Positions 23,891 to 34,385 of a stretch of DNA of 64,000 nucleotides are shown here, one piece after another. The stretch is from NCBI GenBank assembly GCA_964016985.1, contig OZ024827.1, forward strand, positions 57,145,507 to 57,209,506, read 5' to 3'. This DNA is from Anodontia alba. Lineage: Eukaryota > Mollusca > Bivalvia > Lucinida > Lucinidae. Each line of letters starts with the position of its first letter. The stretch's first letter is position 1. Position numbers and translations under genes: made by a program. The notes below the pieces were generated by a model that was given only the letters and a program-made list of their open reading frames with translations, had not been told where the DNA came from and made no database searches.

Positions 23891-26298
23891 AGCTCACCTG
23901 AGCAAAAGCTCAGGGTGAGCTATTGTCATCACCCTATGTCCGTCGTCGTTCGTCGTCAACAATTAGTTTGTTAACACTCAAGAGGTCACAGTTTTGACCC
24001 AATCTTGATGAAACTTGGTCAGAATGTTTGCCTCTATAAAATCTAGGTCAAGTTCGATACTGGGTTACTTGGGGTCAAAAGCTAGGTCACCAGGTGAAAT
24101 CAAAGGAAAAACTTGTTAACACTCTAGAGGTCATAGTTAGGTCACAGTTTTGACCCAATCTTGATGAAACTTGCTCAAAAAGTTTGCCTCTATTAAATCT
24201 AGGTCAAGTTCGAAACTGGGTCACTTGGGGTCAAAAACTAGGTCACCGGGCCAGATCAGCAGAAAACCATGTTAACACTCTAGCGGTCACATTTTTGAAG
24301 CAATCATCATGAATCTTGCTCAATATGTTTGTCTTGATGATTTCTAGGTCAAGTTTGAAACTGGGTCACTTGGGGTCAAAAACTAGGTCACCGGGCTAAA
24401 TCAGCAGAAAACCTTGTTAACACTCTAGCAGTCACATTTTTGAAGCAATCATCATGAATCTTGCTTAAAATGTTTGTCTTGATGATTTCTAGGTCAAGTT
24501 CGAAATTGGGTCACTTGGAGTCAAAAACTAGGCCACTGGGCCAAATAAGCAGAAAACCTTGTTAACACTCTAGTGGTCACATTTTTCAAGCAATCATCAT
24601 GAATCTTGCTCAAAATGTTTGTCTTGATTTCTAGGTCAAGTTCGAAACTGGGTCACTTGGAGTCAAAAACTAGGTCACCGGGCCAAATCAGCAGAATGTT
24701 AACACTCTAGCGGTCACATTTTTCAAGCAATCATCATGAATCTTGCTCAAAATGTTTGTCTTGATGATTTCTAGGTCAAGTTTGAAACTGGGTCACGTGG
24801 TGTCAAAAACTAGGTCACCAGGCCAAACCAGCGGAAAACCTTGTTAACACTCTAGCGGTCACATTTTTGAAGCAATAATCATGAATCTTGCTCAAAATGT
24901 TTGGCTTGATGAGTTCTAGGATATGTTTGAAACTGGGTCACGTGGGGTCAAAAACTAGGTTACCGGGCCAAATCAGCAGAAAACCTTGTTAAAACTCTAG
25001 CGGTCTCATTTTTGAAGCAATCATCATGAATCTGGCTCAAAATGTTTGTTTTGATGATTTCTAGGTCAAGTTCGAAACTGGAACACCTAGGGTCAAAAAC
25101 TAGGTCACCTGGCCAAATCAGCATAAAATCTTATCACTCTAGCGGTCACATTTTTCAAGCAATCATCATGAGTCTTGCTCAAAATGTTTGTCTTGATGAG
25201 TTCTAGGTCAAGTTCGAAACTGGGTCACTTGGAGTCAAAAACTAGGTCACTGGGCCAAATCAGCAGAAAACTTTGTTAACACTCTAGCAGTCACATTTTT
25301 TAAGCAATTATCATGAATCTTGCTCAAAATGTTTGTCTTGATGATTTTTAGGTCAGGTTCGAAACTGGGTCACCTGTGTTCAAAAACTAGGTCACCTGGC
25401 CAGATCAGCAGAAAACCTTGTTAACACTCTAGTGGTCACATTTTTCAAGCAATCATCATGAATCTTGCTCAACATGTATGTCTTGATGATTTCTAGGTCA
25501 AGTTTGAAACTTGGTCACTTGGGGTCAAAAACTAGGTCACCTGGCCAAATCAGCAGAAAACTGTTAACACTCCAGAGGTCATATTTTTGAAATAATCATA
25601 AGTATTGCTCAAAATGTTTGTCTTGATGATTTCTAGGTCTAGTTTGAAACTGGGTCACATGGGGTCAAAAACTAGGTGACCTGGCCAAATCAGCAGAAAA
25701 CTGTTAACACTCCAGAGGTCACATTTTTGAAATAATCATAAGTATTGCTCAAAATGTTTGTCTTGATGATTTCTAGGTCTAGTTTAAAACTGGGTCACTT
25801 GATATCAAAAATTAGTTTGCCTGGCCAAATCAAAGGAAAACCTTGTTGATGCTCTAGAGGTCACATTTTTGAAGTGATCATCATGAATCTTGGTCAAAAT
25901 GTTTGTCTTGATGATTTCAAGGTGATGTATAGTTTTCTGTCCAGTGACTCTCTTAAGTTTTTCCATTTAGGTTAGTTTCTCAGTAATTATTGGTCCTACA
26001 GAGTGATATTTGGTACTTGTGAAGTGTTTGTGTTTCGGTCAGTTTCTCAGTAACTACTGCTCCTACAGCCAGTGATACTTAGTACATGCATACATCTTAG
26101 CATGGCCTCTTGAGTGCAGTCATCCATATTTGACCTTGACCTTTATTTCACAGTCCATTAGACATGCTACATTGTCTTACTTGTTAATATAATCATTTTG
26201 AACTTTGATCAGAATGTTTGCCTTGATCAATTCTAGATCAGGCTCTCAGTGCTATGTTGCTCAGGTGAGCATTACAGGGCCATCATGGCCCTCTTGTT
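23891..26298 (+). mobile_element. Family A repeat with a ~145-bp, ~14-copy minisatellite
   Basis: The head is AGCTCACCTGAGCAAAAGCTC and the tail GCTCAGGTGAGC ... GGCCATCATGGCCCTCTTG plus TT. Copies of 'GTCTTGATGATTTCTAGGTC' recur about every 145 bp (24331, 24477, ... 25900). Each unit holds several GGTCA half-sites ('CTAGGTCA', 'TGGGTCAC', 'GGGGTCAA'). Confidence 0.85.
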
Positions 26299-27524
26299 GT
26301 ATTTGTTAGAATTCCTTCTAAACCTGTAGAAAAAAGGCAACATGTGCATTAAAATGTGCATTGTTGTAACTTTACAAGGCTATAGGAAACCAGCTGACAT
26401 CAGTTGAATACAGTTTTCTCAAAGTAGATACCTCTTTTAACCTTTGTTAATGTAACTGTAGAGTCCGTAGCCCCAGAGCTGTCACATACATGTTCCATTA
26501 CAAGATGGTTTTAGGAAATCCAGCCGTGATGTTTTGTTTCAATTTACAATATCTTATTATTCTTCACTTACAAATCTTGTTAAACTACTATTCTATTGAT
26601 TTGAAAGGAACAAAAAAGTAAAATAACACCCTTCAGAGATTTTAAATCAATACCAAAGTACTTGGAGATCTACAAAATCACAGTTTTGCTGTGTGAATTA
26701 GGTTTTATGTAATCATGTCAAGTCTCAGCAAACCATTGATACAATAATGTCATTTGACTCAGTTGGAGTATATTTCATAACAATGGCTTTGTCAATAATG
26801 TGAAAATGTATAGTCCGTAGGCCCATTTCAGTACCTCAAGTTACAGGAAAAGTGACCAAAGTTAACACAACTGAACAACAGAAAAAATATCAGTTGCCAG
26901 AAGAAATGCATCAAACAAGCATATTATGGGACAGACATGTTAATCAGCCTCCTGCATTTTTTGTAACTGAATTTAGAAACAATGACATTTTTCAGGCAAT
27001 AACCCCCTTAGCCTTTAGGGTCTCTGAAAATCATAGTAAGGATGAAAAAATGGGTGACTTGTTCTTTGTTTGGACAGAAATAGGTTAGAAGTCTTGTCTG
27101 ACAAAAATTAGCAGAAGAGAGGACTTTTAAAAGATTAAAAATGAAAGCATTATGCTTCACCTAGTAGAGTACGTAGGTATGAGTATCAGCCTACATCATA
27201 AAAACTACTTACTGCAAAACAAAACCCCTTCAGGACAATGTGCATAAATATTGGAGGAACCTACTTTTGTACAAATTGGATCGTTCCTCACAAGTTCATT
27301 TTTGGTCATTCTTGCAACATGTTATCCCTACTTTATTGTGTCTTAGCCGACAGCTTCATCTAGTTCACATGCCTATACAACAATAAGGCACCATGTGATC
27401 ATGCTTCTGTCCAGCACCCCCCAGCCTGTCATCTGAAAACATTCATTTTGAATAAGTTTTAAACATACAATAGTCCTATGAAGAGAAATCTTAGTATTTT
27501 AGAATATATTAGAGACAATGACAC
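26299..27524 (+). other. Unassigned stretch with a short open frame
   Basis: AT-rich. The 16-mer TAGAGTCCGTAGCCCC occurs at about 26459, with a variant at about 26810. Unlike its surroundings, it shows no tandem structure. Confidence 0.4.
26852..27088 (+). CDS. Hypothetical 78-codon open frame, function unknown
   Basis: The frame MTKVNTTEQQKKYQLPEEMH... has a varied residue mix and is not minisatellite or low-complexity sequence, unlike most frames in the window. It is open upstream of the first Met as well ('VPQVTGK'). No domain is recognised. It starts 43 bp after a variant of the 16-mer and lies inside the Sm D1 intron. It may be a remnant exon or transposon coding piece, or chance. Confidence 0.2.
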   Translation: MTKVNTTEQQKKYQLPEEMHQTSILWDRHVNQPPAFFVTEFRNNDIFQAITPLAFRVSENHSKDEKMGDLFFVWTEIG

Positions 27525-27562
27525 TCAGGTGAGCGAATTAGGGCCCTCTGGGCCCTCTTGTT
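27525..27562 (+). mobile_element. Unpaired family A tail
   Basis: 'ACTCAGGTGAGCGAATTAGG' then 'GGGCCCTCTTG' plus TT. It directly abuts the right inverted repeat of the TTAA element. The best candidate for its head is 6193. Confidence 0.65.
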
Positions 27563-27715
27563 TAATGCTACAAAGAAACTGAACATGTGATCAAAACAGC
27601 AAAAAAGGTGACGTCACATGCCTTAAGGGACCTTCTGGATTAAGACTCGAGCCGTTTTTCTGTGGAAGGTTTAAGTATAGAAGAGTATAGAAGAGAATAG
27701 CACATTATCCATAGA
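27563..27715 (-). repeat. Right terminal inverted repeat of the TTAA element
   Basis: Inverted match of 4917-5055, followed by TTAA at 27716-27719. Confidence 0.85.
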
Positions 27716-27895
27716 TTAAGTATTACTTGTTTTACTATAAAAACTTCATTTTCACAGCGTATTGCTGCATGACCAAAATGGCAGAGCCGTCAAGGTAGAC
27801 AATGTGGGAGGGGTGCCCCCACTGCTGAGCGATATTTTGAAAAGGCTCTGGAGTCAGTCATCCATCATCGTCCACACCTTTGCTTTGAACAAATA

Positions 27896-28027
27896 TAGGG
27901 GGTGGTCGGGTGATGCTAGGGGGTGGTCTTGTAGCTTATATTACCGGGGCGTCCAAATGATATTGGCTTACAGTTGGGCAAGGCCTGCTATCCTTGTAGC
28001 AGGTAAGGATAGAGGGGGAATGTTTTT
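27896..28027 (+). mobile_element. SINE-3, 5' part only
   Basis: It matches 20418-20545 up to 'GGTAAGGATAGAGGGGGAAT' and is cut by the family A head at 28028. The 3' part is not found. Confidence 0.75.
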
Positions 28028-28152
28028 AGCTCACCTGAGCTATGCTCAGGATAAGCTATAGTGATAACTTTTTGTCCATCCGTCTGCATGGGCTAGCATC
28101 CAAGGCTTAGGGGCTATTTTGGACACATTTGGACTTAGTGTCAGTTTTTATT

Positions 28153-29463
28153 ATGCCCCCGACATTGAAAAAAGTTGGGGAGCATATTGCTTCTGGCTTG
28201 TCGGTTCGTTCGTTTGTTCAGTCGTGCGTTCGTTTGTTCGTCACGCTTTCTGGTGCATAGCATAACTTTAGAACCAGGTATGCTAATGTTTTGAAAATTC
28301 ATATATGGATTCCTCATGAAAAAATAGATGACCTGTATTTTTTTTTATCTGAATTTTCTCCCATTTTAGAATTATTGCCCTTGAAATAAAATAACATTGA
28401 AATCTCGTTAGCAAGGTAGCTCAAAAAGTATTTCAGCTAGAGTCTTGATATTTGGTATACTGATTGGGACTGAGGAGGAGATCACCTGATTAAATTTTCA
28501 ACAAATTTTATGAAATCTTGTTGGAGTTATATGGCACTTTGCAATTTTTGGCCATTTGTTGCTTTCATGTGCATTGCATAAGTTAAGAACCATGTATGCT
28601 AATGTTTTGAAATTTCATATATGAATTCCTCATGAAAATATAGGTGACCCATATTTTTTTCCTTATCCGAATTATCTCCCATTTTAGAGTTATTGCCCTT
28701 TTAATAAAATAACATGCAAATCTCGTTAACAAGATATCTCAAAAAGTATTTGAGCTAGAGCCTTGATATTTGGTATACAGATTGGGACTGAGGAGGAGAG
28801 CACCTGATTAAATTTTCAGCCAGTTGAATGAAATTTTGTTGGAGTTATGGCCCTTTGCAATTTCTGGCTATTTGATCTTGTTGCTTTCATGTGCATAGCA
28901 TAAGTTTAGAACCATGTATACTAATGTTTTGAAAATTCATATAGGGATTCCTCATGAAAAAATAGGTGACCCGTATTTTTTCTCTTATCCGAATTATCTC
29001 CCATTTTAGAGTTATTGCCCATTAATAAAATAACATTGAAATATCGATAGCAAGATATCTCAAAAAGTATTTGAGCTGGAGTCTTGATATTTGGTATACT
29101 GATTGGGACTGAGGAGGAGATACCTGATTAAATTTTCAACGAATTTAATGAAATGTTGCTAGAGTTATGGCCCTTTGCAATTTTTGGCCATTGCATTCAT
29201 GTGCATAGCATAAGTTTACAACCATGTATGCTAATGTTTTGAAATTTCATATATGGATTCCTCATGAAAATATAGGTGACCTATATTTTTTTCTCATCCG
29301 AATTATCTCCTGTTTTAGAGTTATTTCCCTTTTAATAAAATAACCCTGAAATCTCGTATATTTGTACTGTTATTACCGTCATGGGCGAGCAGTGTTGGAG
29401 TCAACCAGTGTTAAAGTCAGCCAGTGTTGGGGGCATAGTGTTTTACAAACAGCAGCTCTAGTT
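28153..29463 (+). mobile_element. Family C hairpin-headed repeat with four ~315-bp units
   Basis: The head ATGCCCCCGACATTGAAAAA-GTTGGGGAGCAT folds back. Units carry 'CATAGCATAAGTTTAGAACC'. The tail CAGTGTTGGGGGCATAGTG ... CAGCTCTAG plus TT. It is the same family as 41346-45148. Confidence 0.8.
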
Positions 29464-30611
29464 CCATTTAAAATGCATTACTAGTCCCTAAACCACCAAA
29501 AAATAGCCCTCAAACTTCTGGAAATTTAACACTGCGGTATCCCCCAATCCCGAAATGTTGGTATGTCCGTCCGTCCACTGGTGCGTCTGTCCATCCGTCC
29601 ATTAATATTTGCAAACGACTTCTCCTCTGAAGCAGCTGAGCCAATTTGCTCAAATTTCAGATGGTTGTGGGGAGCGAAAGATTGCTAAAGTAGTTGCAGT
29701 CCATTGACCACGATGGCCACCATGCCCATATATGGTAAAAGCCTTTAAAAATCTTCTTCAGAACCAAGGATACCTTGGGGCTGAATCTTTGCACAAGTCA
29801 TTGGGGACGGGAGCTCTACCAAAGTTGCTAAAATAATGGTCGTACATTGACATTTGACCTTTTTATGGCGAGGTCAAGTTTGCACTTCCCTATGCACTTG
29901 TATGGGCGCCATACATATGTATTGGAAAAATGTTGAGAATTTCAAACAACTTCTCCTTTGAAGCTTCTTGGCCAATTTTGCTCAAATTTCATGCAGAGCC
30001 TCCTTGTTGCAGGGGAATGAAAGATTGCTAAAATAGTCGCGGTCCAAGATGGCCGCCAAGCCTATATATAGTAAAAACCTTTAAAAATCTTCTTCTCCAG
30101 AACTGAGGATGTCTTTGGGCTGAATCTTTGCACAAATCATGGGGGATGAGAGGTCTGCCAAAGTTGCTAAAATGATGGTCATACATTGACGCCTGACCTT
30201 TTTACGAGGAGGTCAAGTTTGCTTCCGTATGCATTTGTATAGGACCCATACATTTGTATGGAAAAAAAAATGTTGATAATTTCAAACGACTTCTCCTCTG
30301 AAGCCTCTGGGCCAGTGTAGCTCAGATTTTATGTGGAGCCTCCTTGTTGCAGGGGAACGAAAGACTGCTAAAATGGTTGTGATCCATTGACCAAGATGGC
30401 CGCCATGCAGATATATGATAAAAAACATTAAAAATCATCTTCTCCAGAACCAGATAAGCCCTGGGGCCTAATCTTTGCACAAATCATCGGGGACGGAAGC
30501 TCTACCAAATTTGCTAAAATAATGGTCCTACGTTGATGTTTGACCTTTTTTTGCGGCAAGGTCAAATTTGCTTCCCGCATGCATTTGTATGGGCCCTATA
30601 CATTTATATGG

Positions 30612-30966
30612 ACCGGCACAGTGGCTCAGTGGTAGAGGGTCCACTTTGTGACCGGGAGGTTGCGGGTTGATCCCAGGCTGGGTCATACCAAAGACTTCAA
30701 AAATGGTACTAGCTGCTCTTTCGCTTGGTGCTCAGCATTAAGAAAGTAGAGCTAGAACTGGTCAGCTCAGTGTCAGTATAATGTGACTGGGTGGAATATC
30801 ATGTCAAAGTGTCTGGGGGTGGAATATCATGTCAAAGTGTCTGGGGCGTGATATTTCAGTGAGGCAGCACTCTAAAAAGTGAGCATTGAGCTCCCTGCCA
30901 CATCCAGACATTGTCGCGATATGACTGAAAAAGTTTGAAAGCGACGTTAAGTCCAAATGAAACAAA
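30612..30966 (+). mobile_element. SINE-1, full-length, tRNA-derived
   Basis: The exact 14-bp duplication ATACATTTATATGG flanks it (30598-30611 and 30967-30980). The tRNA-like head carries A box TGGCTCAGTGGTAGAG and B box GGTTGATCCC. The tail is GCGACGTTAAGTCCAAATGA then AACAAA. A ~28-bp unit (GGTGGAATATCATGTCAAAG) is tandemly duplicated inside, unlike the copy at 38162-38497. Confidence 0.92.
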
Positions 30967-32005
30967 ATACATTTATATGGGAAAAATGTTTAGAAGTCTT
31001 ATTTTGGACAGCTCCTTTATAATCCAGTTGAATTGAAACTTGATGATGAGCATTAGGGCGCCTAGTAGACACAAAATAGCTTAAACTTAGCTGATCGAAA
31101 AATCAAGATGGCCGCCACAGCAGCCATCTTGAAAATCAATTTTCGACAACTCTTCCAAAGCTTTGGTCAGTTTGAGCCGAAACTTGCTCTGTAGCAACAG
31201 GATGACTTCTGGATCGAAATGAGCTAAAATTGTGTTGATCAGAAATCCAAGATGGCCACAATGGTTCCGCTCCACTGAACAAGATGGCCAACAGAGCTAA
31301 AAATTGAAAATTCAAACATCTCGTCCTTGGCCAATGGCTGGATTTCAAAATATTTGCACAGAAGTGTTCCTCCAATGCCCCTCTACCAAAATTACTAAAA
31401 TGGTTCTGCTAGGCAGAAAAAATGGCAGCCAGAGCTAAAAATAGAAATAGATATCTCCTCCCCGGCCAGTGGCCCGATTTCAAAGTAATTTCGCAGAAGT
31501 GTTACTCTCATGGTCCTTTTACCAAAATTGCTAAAATGGTTCCGCTTGGCTGAACAAAATGGCAGCCAGAGCTAAAATTAGAAAAAAATCTTTAAAATGA
31601 CATCTCCTTCTTGGCCAGTGGCCTGATTTCAAAATGATTTAACAGAAATGTTCGTCTTATCCCCCTTTACCAAAATTGCTAAAATGGTTCCTCTCTGCTG
31701 AACAAAATGGTTGCCAGAGCTAAAAACAGAAAAACCATTAAACGTGGCCAGTGGCTGGATTTCAAAATAATTTCACAGAAATGTTCCTCTTATGCTCCTT
31801 TACCTAAATTGCTAGAATGGCTTTGCTCTACTGAACAAAATGGTTGCCAGAGCTAAAAATAGAACAACCTTTAAAGTACATCTCCTCCATGGCTAGTGGC
31901 AAGATTTCAAAATAATTTCACAGATATGTTCCTATGTCTTCTTACTAAAGTTGCTAAAATGGTTCCATTAGGCTGAACAAAATGGCCACCAGAGCTAAAA
32001 ATTGA

Positions 32006-32260
32006 CAAGAACCAAGCTCTGTCTTCTTTCCCTGCTGATGTTTCACAGGGTCTCCTTTCCCTGCTGGCGCATCACATGCACATGATGGTTTTCAGAATTG
32101 CCTGAATTATACATTATGACCTATTCTGTCATCAAAGCAGGCAAAAAGAAATGAAAAAAAAAAATGGATATATTTAATATGGAACTGTAGGGAATTAACC
32201 TGGTGCTCTGTAAATAATAGCAGCCTGTGAGAATTTATGTGCATATATAAACCACTTTAT
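32006..32260 (+). other. Sm D1 intron near its 3' end
   Basis: Non-coding. A partial duplication 'TCTTTCCCTGCTG' is near 32025-32065. No gene is seen. Confidence 0.5.
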
Positions 32261-32272
32261 ACCTCATTATCA

Positions 32273-32579
32273 GCCGGCCTCGGTGGCTCAGTTGGATGCG
32301 CCGTCCGACTGGAGACCAGGAGGTCGCGGGTTCAACCCCCGCCGAGGTCGGCAACATTCTTTCGTGGAGATTGATCATGAAATATTTTCTACGGTCATTC
32401 TCTCCCTTCCGCTGATTCAAGAAGGGCAGTTGTCAGTTTCTGGTGAAAGAATGTGCACAATACTGGTTAACCGCTTAGAGGACTAAGCCTGCCCAGTAAA
32501 CGTGTGGTTAAGTAAACTGACTGCGCTCGACATGACCCCATTGGGTTGACTGGGCCGTAAAACCTCAACACAAACAAAA
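32273..32579 (+). mobile_element. SINE-2, full-length, tRNA-derived, next to the Sm D1 splice acceptor
   Basis: The exact 12-bp duplication ACCTCATTATCA flanks it (32261-32272 and 32580-32591). The tRNA-like head has A box TGGCTCAGTTGGATGCG and B box GGTTCAACCCC within 'GTCGCGGGTTCAACCCCCGC'. The tail is AAAACCTCAACACAAACAAA. Only 20 bp lie between the right duplication and the intron's last base. Confidence 0.93.
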
Positions 32580-32611
32580 ACCTCATTATCATGTGTGACT
32601 ATATTTTTCAG

Positions 32612-32694
32612 GTCGTGGTGGACGGGGTGGTCGTGGAGGTCGTGGTGGCATGAGGGGTCGAGGTAGAGGAAGAGGGGGTAGAGGCCGAAGATAA
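32612..32694 (+). CDS. SNRPD1: Sm D1 last coding exon (Gly-Arg tail)
   Basis: After the acceptor TATTTTTCAG (ending 32611) the phase-1 continuation completes a glycine codon. It then reads R-G-G-R-G-G-R-G-G-R-G-G-M-R-G-R-G-R-G-R-G-G-R-G-R-R and TAA at 32692-32694. In Sm D1 this C-terminal RG tail is the substrate of PRMT5 symmetric arginine dimethylation and the site bound by the SMN Tudor domain (established for the family). The phase, the RG content and the match to the '[10 protein letters not shown]' end of exon 4517-4736 make the join secure. Confidence 0.95.
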
Positions 32695-33082
32695 TCTCAG
32701 CTTTGTTGGGTTGGAATATTGAAGATTTTTGCAGATAGAACAGTGTATGATTTCTGAGGTTCTTCATAACATACACTCATTAAAACTGTGATCAGTTCAT
32801 AACATACACTCATTAAAACTGTGATCAGTTCATAGTGTATGTAGGAATTATTTGAGCAGAAGATATGGTAGTCAGGCCAGCAGTGTGTTCTTTCTGTTTG
32901 TTGTTCTTTGAAATAATTATAATGAACTATGTGATCAACAGCAACAGCAGATTAATTCTTATCATGAGAGAAACAAACAAACAATGTTGTTTTGTCATTT
33001 TGTATACATCATTCTTTTCTTGTAGTACTACATGTTGTGAAGCTGATGCAAAAATATTTAGCCAGTCTTTGTTGTTATTTTT
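32695..33082 (+). other. Probable Sm D1 3' UTR and downstream sequence
   Basis: A perfect 33-bp tandem duplication (32763-32795 and 32796-32828) contains ATTAAA in each copy (32779 and 32812), a possible variant poly(A) signal. No canonical AATAAA was seen nearby. The transcript end is not determined. Confidence 0.45.
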
Positions 33083-33260
33083 AGCTCACTTCGGCTCAGG
33101 ATGAGCTTGTGATCACTTGCGGTTCGTCGTCTATCATTTGTCCCTCCACACTTCTGAAAGAACTACCTCTCCTCTGAAACCCCTGAGCCAATTTTCTTCA
33201 AACTTTATGTTGAGCCTTCTGTTAAAGGGGGATTGAATAGGGACAGTGTCAGTAAGGCCT
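33083..33260 (+). mobile_element. Family A head fragment
   Basis: 'AGCTCACTTCGGCTCAGGAT' and first-unit sequence 'ACCTCTCCTCTGAAACCCCT', then the similarity stops. Confidence 0.6.
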
Positions 33261-34385
33261 GTTTTTGGACTCGAGCTGATTTTCTTTTTCATCCCTTTAA
33301 ATGATCCCTTACATATTGGCTTTATATATGCAAACTATTTAGTGGAATGGAGCAATAATTTGGAAGATATTGTCAAATTTCAGTTCCCCCACACCAACCA
33401 AACTGATGATAAACAAACGCATATACAGCTTAGCTATTTTACGGGCTTGGCCAACGTTGCCAAAGGCAAGGTTGATGCCGGCAAAGCTGGCATCAATGGC
33501 AGCAGGAAACGTTGGCCTGCACGCCTATAGTTAGCACGCATGAAACTAATCAACTCTGTGTCCTGCCCATGTCCCTCAGCTGATCCATGCCAAAATTATC
33601 AAATCTCGCGAATTGAAAATTGGCGAGAAACAGAATGATTCACCTCGCGCTTTCATCTCAGTTCATCAGAAGCATATCAGATACTATAACTCAAAGCGTC
33701 TGCTGATAGTCATAACGCTATAGAACCAGTCGGATTTTGACACTGTATTACGGAAATTATTTTTATACACATTTTTTTCTACACTCATTTATACCTTCCA
33801 TTTCATTAATTGAATGAACTGCAGAAATTTCAAAGCTACATAAAGCATTTGAAAAATATAATTATTTATATTCTTGACTACTTCAATAATGTTGTTCAAC
33901 ATTAAAGAGATGCTCATTGGAATTGAATAGCTAATCATGGTGACATTCGGCGGGAATCGTAATAAAAAATAGAGCCAGTCTAGTGTATTTTTTTTTTTTT
34001 TCGTCTGCATCGTTACAGGTTGTGACCCAGTCCTGCATCAACAATAACAATAACACTTCGTCTAACTGAAAATTAAGCAGTTGTCATGCCTGTTTCTAGG
34101 CAGTGCCTAAATTCATATTATAATTCTATAACCTGATACGACTTTGAATACATATTATGTGACTTCTTATACGCACATAATTATTTTGTTGTAAGAAGCA
34201 GTATTGAAGAGTTACAAAACAACTTTCTTAGTAATGTTAGTGTTTTCCTGAATTTACAAAGGGCCAGCTTTACGAAAAACCATAACACGCCTTTATTACA
34301 AGCTTTACATCTTTGATATTGCTGGTCTTTTATATAGATGCATTACTTATAAAAAAAAAACAAAAAAAAACAAAAAAAAAAACAA
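33261..34385. other. Non-coding stretch, no gene recognised
   Basis: It contains a 12-bp-period patch with 'GCCAACGTTGCC', 'GTTGATGCCGG' and 'AAAGCTGGCATC' (about 33450-33505). A-rich tracts follow at 34350-34383. The 94-codon plus frame at 33246-33530 runs from the family A fragment into this patch and is not convincing. Confidence 0.4.

Larger units (their letters stand above)
4917..27715. mobile_element. TTAA-flanked inverted-repeat element (piggyBac-type signature) filled with nested repeats
   Basis: TTAA occurs immediately outside both ends (4913-4916 and 27716-27719). The left end CCTATGGATAATGTGC runs ~145 bp to about 5055 and is matched in inverted orientation by 27563-27715 (TCTATGGATAATGTGC on the minus strand) at roughly 90% identity; the right copy has an extra CTTCTATACT duplication. 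TTAA targets with CC-type ends are characteristic of piggyBac superfamily elements. No transposase remains. Almost all of the 22.8 kb between the ends is later insertion, so the original was probably a short MITE. Confidence 0.75.
28028..32005 (+). mobile_element. Family A composite repeat with nested family C and SINE-1
   Basis: The head is AGCTCACCTGAGCTATGCTC. The body resumes after the nested family C copy with CCGT runs (about 29570-29605) and units with 'CCAAGATGGCCGCC'. It then passes at about 31080-32005 into the same 'AAAATGGC.GCCAGAGCTAAAA' minisatellite as 1040-1570. The tail is not recognised, so the end is approximate. Confidence 0.65.

Noticed and set aside
23891..26298. Regular repeats resembling a CRISPR array
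   Set aside because: Units of ~145 bp are continuous tandem repeats without unique spacers, in a eukaryotic intron, inside a hairpin-headed element.
32283..32352. Possible tRNA genes (also at 30614, 38425, 59575, 18005)
   Set aside because: A and B boxes are present, but each is the head of a SINE with target duplications and a SINE body attached.
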